This document shows positions 6,012 through 8,570 of a stretch of 8,570 nucleotides of DNA, in pieces. Made by a program: the position numbers and the translations under genes. This DNA comes from Limisphaerales bacterium (GTDB lineage Bacteria; Verrucomicrobiota; Verrucomicrobiia; Limisphaerales; UBA11358): contig DMQW01000156.1 in NCBI GenBank assembly GCA_003455565.1, forward strand, positions 1-8,570. The letters are read 5' to 3'. Every line of letters starts with the position of its first letter. The stretch's first letter is position 1. The notes beneath the pieces were generated by a model that saw only the letters and a program-made list of their open reading frames with translations, ran no database searches and had not been told where the DNA came from.

Positions 6012-8570
6012 CTACTTCCCGCAGCAGTTTTTGTATTTCTTGCCGCTGCCGCAGGGGCACGGGTCGTTGCGGCCGACTTTCGGGCCGGTGCGGACGGGCC
6101 TGGCCTTGGCCTGGGCTTCCACCGCCTGCGCAGCTTCGCTGACCACGTCGCTGGCTTTGGATTGTCCGCCGCCGGTTCCGGTGCTGGTGCCGCCGAACGC
6201 GCTGGTGTTCTGGTGCAAGGTCTGTTGCGGCGCGTTGCGAAGAAAATTTTCAAACGCCATCAGGCTCGACGCGCTGCGGAAGACGTTGTGGCAGATCTCC
6301 GTTTTCACGTTAACCATCAGTTCGTCGAAAATCTTGAACGCTTCGGCCTTGTATTCGAGCAGCGGATCGCGTTGGCCGTGGGCGCGCAAACCGATGCTGT
6401 GGCGCAGGCTGTCCATCTCGTAAAGATGTTCCTGCCACAGTTTGTCAATCGCCTGCAAGATGGTGTAACGCTCCACCGTCACCAGTTTTTCCGGCTCCTC
6501 GAAACTGATCTTCAACTCGTAAGCCTTGCGGATGGCGTCGCTGATGAAATTGCACACGGCAAACTGCGCCTCGCTCAAGCCGTCGAACAGCGAGCCGGAC
6601 ACGGGTTTCTCCTTGCCGGATTCGGCGGCCTTGACGATTTCAGCTTCGGGCAGGCCGAGCGGGAAATTCAAATTCACCCAGTCGGCCAGCGAACGGATTT
6701 TCCATTCGCTGACGTCTTCAGCCGAAGTAAATTCCTCCACTTTCAAGACCACAACCTCCTCGATGATGTCCATGAGGCGGTCGCGCACGTCGTCGCTGTT
6801 GATGATTTCGTTGCGGAAACCATAGATGACTTCGCGCTGCTTGTTCATCACGTCGTCGTATTCGAGCGTGCGTTTGCGCTGCTGGAAATTGTGGCCCTCG
6901 ACGCGCTTTTGCGCCTGCTGGATGGAACGGTTAAGCAGACCGTGCTTGAGTTCCTCGCCTTCTTCGAGACCCATCTTCTCCATCAATTTCACAATGCGGT
7001 CGGAACCGAACAGCCGCATCAGATCGTCTTCGAGCGAAATGAAAAAGTGCGATGAACCCGGATCGCCCTGGCGCGAGCAGCGGCCGCGCAACTGGCGGTC
7101 AATGCGGCGCGATTCGTGGCGTTCCGTGCCGAGGACGTGCAGGCCGCCGGCAACCTTCGTCTGCGGCGTGAGGTTGAAGACACGGGCCACCGGACTGGCT
7201 GAATCAATCTCACGAACTTCTCCGGTGGACGCCTCCGTCAGCTTGTATCTCTGTCCCTTGCCTTCGGGTTGGGGATTGCACGCCACGTTCCAAAGCACGC
7301 CTTCACCGAGTTTGATGTCCGTGCCGCGACCGGCCATGTTCGTGGCGATGGTGATACCACCGCGTTGACCGGCCCGCGCGACAATTTCGGCTTCCTGCTC
7401 GTGATACTTCGCATTGAGGACGGAATGGATCAAACCTTCTTTCTTCAACATGCGTGACAGCATTTCGCTCGTCTCGACGGAAACAGTGCCGACGAGCACC
7501 GGCCGGCCTTGCGCATGAAGCGCCTTGATTTCGCTGACGACGGCGTTGAATTTTTCGCGGCGCGTTTTGTAAACCGAATCGTCGGAGTCCTTGCGGATGT
7601 TCGGCATGTTCGTCGGAACCGTCATCACCCCGAGCTTGTAGATGTCGAGAAATTCCGTCGCCTCGGTTTCCGCCGTGCCGGTCATGCCCGCGAGCTTCGC
7701 GTAAAGCCGGAAATAATTTTGGATCGTGATCGTCGCCAGCGTCTGCGTCTCGCGTTCAATCTCCACGCCTTCCTTCGCCTCGACGGCCTGATGCAAACCG
7801 TCGCTCCAGCGGCGGCCCGGCATCAAACGCCCGGTGTGCTGGTCAACGATGAGAACTTTGTTTTCCTGCACGACGTATTCCACGTCGAGCTGATAAAGAC
7901 TGTAAGCCTTGAGCAATTGGGAAATCGCGTGAATCTTCTGCGCCTTGGCCTCGAAGTCAGATTGCAACTTCGTCTTCGTCTCCAGCCGTTTGCGCGCATC
8001 GGGTTCCGTGCCCACGTCAATGTCGTGCAACATCGTCGTCAAATCCGGCAGCACAAACGCGTCCGGGTCTTGCGGGCTGATGAACGTGCGGCCTTTTTCG
8101 GTGAGATCGGCGTCGTGGCTTTTCTCATCCATCGCAAACAGCAGTTCTTCCTTCTCACGGTAGAGGTCCACTTTTTTCTGATCCTTGTGCAGTTCCAGTT
8201 CCCCGCGGTTCATCAAACCGGCGTTCGCCGGGTTCTCCAGGATTTTCAGCAACGCCTCGGATTTCGGCTGGCCGGTTTTCACGCGGAACAGCAGCAGGCC
8301 GATTCGTTTTTCCAACTCGCCGGCGTCCTTCACATTCGAGCCGTCGGCCGGCTGCAATTTCTTGAGGAGTTCCTCCGCCTCTTTCAAAAAGCGGCCGCAC
8401 AACTGCTGCTGCGCGCGGACCAAACCTTCAACCGTCGGTTTCCACTGGCCGTATTGTTCGTCAAAGGTGTGAACCGCCGGGCCGCTGATGATGAGCGGCG
8501 TGCGCGCTTCATCAATGAGAATGGAATCCACTTCGTCCACGATGGCGAAGTAATGTCCGCGCTGCACCTG
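6012..8570 (-). CDS. secA: Preprotein translocase ATPase SecA (N-terminus beyond the window)
   Basis: SecA binds the SecYEG channel at the inner membrane and uses ATP to push unfolded preproteins across it. The 852 visible residues start at the Walker B region, DEVDS at visible residues 12-16, followed by ILIDEARTPLIISGP; the Walker A part, about 200 residues, lies past the right edge. In order come the preprotein cross-linking domain with an extra charged helical stretch (about 45-165), TGTAETEATEF (about 297-307), the second ATPase half with ATNMAGRGTD (409-418), GTERHESRRID (481-491) and RGRCSRQGDPG (495-505), and the helical scaffold and wing with DKLWQEHLYEMDSLR (709-723) and GLRAHGQRDPLLEYK. 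A Ser/Gly/Thr/Ala-rich linker then leads to a C-terminal SEC-C zinc motif, CPCG...NCCGK, with Cys838, 840, 849 and 850. The full protein would be about 1050 residues, longer than the 901 of E. coli. RC-x-R-x-GDPG resembles the chlamydial sequence and fits a PVC bacterium. The SEC-C tail normally binds SecB or ribosomes. The frame is intact to its TAG stop. Confidence 0.98.
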   Translation of the reverse strand, partial: QVQRGHYFAIVDEVDSILIDEARTPLIISGPAVHTFDEQYGQWKPTVEGLVRAQQQLCGRFLKEAEELLKKLQPADGSNVKDAGELEKRIGLLLFRVKTGQPKSEALLKILENPANAGLMNRGELELHKDQKKVDLYREKEELLFAMDEKSHDADLTEKGRTFISPQDPDAFVLPDLTTMLHDIDVGTEPDARKRLETKTKLQSDFEAKAQKIHAISQLLKAYSLYQLDVEYVVQENKVLIVDQHTGRLMPGRRWSDGLHQAVEAKEGVEIERETQTLATITIQNYFRLYAKLAGMTGTAETEATEFLDIYKLGVMTVPTNMPNIRKDSDDSVYKTRREKFNAVVSEIKALHAQGRPVLVGTVSVETSEMLSRMLKKEGLIHSVLNAKYHEQEAEIVARAGQRGGITIATNMAGRGTDIKLGEGVLWNVACNPQPEGKGQRYKLTEASTGEVREIDSASPVARVFNLTPQTKVAGGLHVLGTERHESRRIDRQLRGRCSRQGDPGSSHFFISLEDDLMRLFGSDRIVKLMEKMGLEEGEELKHGLLNRSIQQAQKRVEGHNFQQRKRTLEYDDVMNKQREVIYGFRNEIINSDDVRDRLMDIIEEVVVLKVEEFTSAEDVSEWKIRSLADWVNLNFPLGLPEAEIVKAAESGKEKPVSGSLFDGLSEAQFAVCNFISDAIRKAYELKISFEEPEKLVTVERYTILQAIDKLWQEHLYEMDSLRHSIGLRAHGQRDPLLEYKAEAFKIFDELMVNVKTEICHNVFRSASSLMAFENFLRNAPQQTLHQNTSAFGGTSTGTGGGQSKASDVVSEAAQAVEAQAKARPVRTGPKVGRNDPCPCGSGKKYKNCCGK

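Noticed and set aside
5417..6253. Minus-strand open frame of 278 codons running from within secA across the repeats
   Set aside because: Its first 240 bp lie inside the secA coding region in another frame, and the rest is made of the hairpins, the 21-bp array and the 9-bp repeats. It has no ribosome binding site of its own. The composition (Arg/Pro/Ala, then NHELHELHE) is what translated repeats give.
5946..7055. Plus-strand open frame of 369 codons antisense to secA
   Set aside because: It is a shadow of the GC-rich secA gene; the opposite strand encodes an unmistakable SecA over the same bases, and this frame shows no recognisable domain.

Overview
The window most likely comes from a member of the Verrucomicrobiota, perhaps of the Pedosphaera/Limisphaera kind. 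This rests on three observations: the SecA sequence has features shared with the PVC group; the secreted protein has a mosaic of Ig-like, PPC and beta-helix domains with a C-terminal module of a kind I associate with verrucomicrobial secreted proteins; and the spacers are rich in short palindromic repeats. This is an inference from sequence style, not a database match.

All three supported genes lie on the minus strand, so the biological order runs from right to left. At the right, 6012-8570 holds the C-terminal four fifths of secA, the ATPase of the general secretion pathway; its N-terminus with the Walker A motif lies beyond the window. Next comes a spacer of about 1.1 kb (4877-6011) with no gene I can support. 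Its part next to secA (5314-6008) is packed with repeats: a GC-rich hairpin just after the secA stop, a GA/CT-rich hairpin, a 13-unit tandem array with an exact 21-bp period, a 127-bp element bounded by inverted 9-bp-period repeats, and another long imperfect inverted repeat. The rest (4962-5313) is AT-richer and featureless to me.

The middle gene (335-4876) encodes a 1513-residue exported protein. It has a signal peptide, an alpha/beta-hydrolase (lipase-like) domain with a GHSRG nucleophile elbow, an Ig-like domain, a PPC domain, a right-handed beta-helix, two more Ig-like domains and a C-terminal beta-rich module. A strong hairpin sits 23 nt upstream of its TTG start. After a 170-bp spacer, the left edge (1-164) carries the first 54 codons of another exported protein; a perfect 15-bp palindrome overlaps its ribosome binding site.

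The genes do not form an obvious pathway. SecA drives export in general, and the other two products carry export signals, but the wide, repeat-filled spacer argues against one operon with secA. I did not find a convincing new defence, mobile or metabolic system. The most unusual content is the cluster of repeats between secA and the hydrolase gene.
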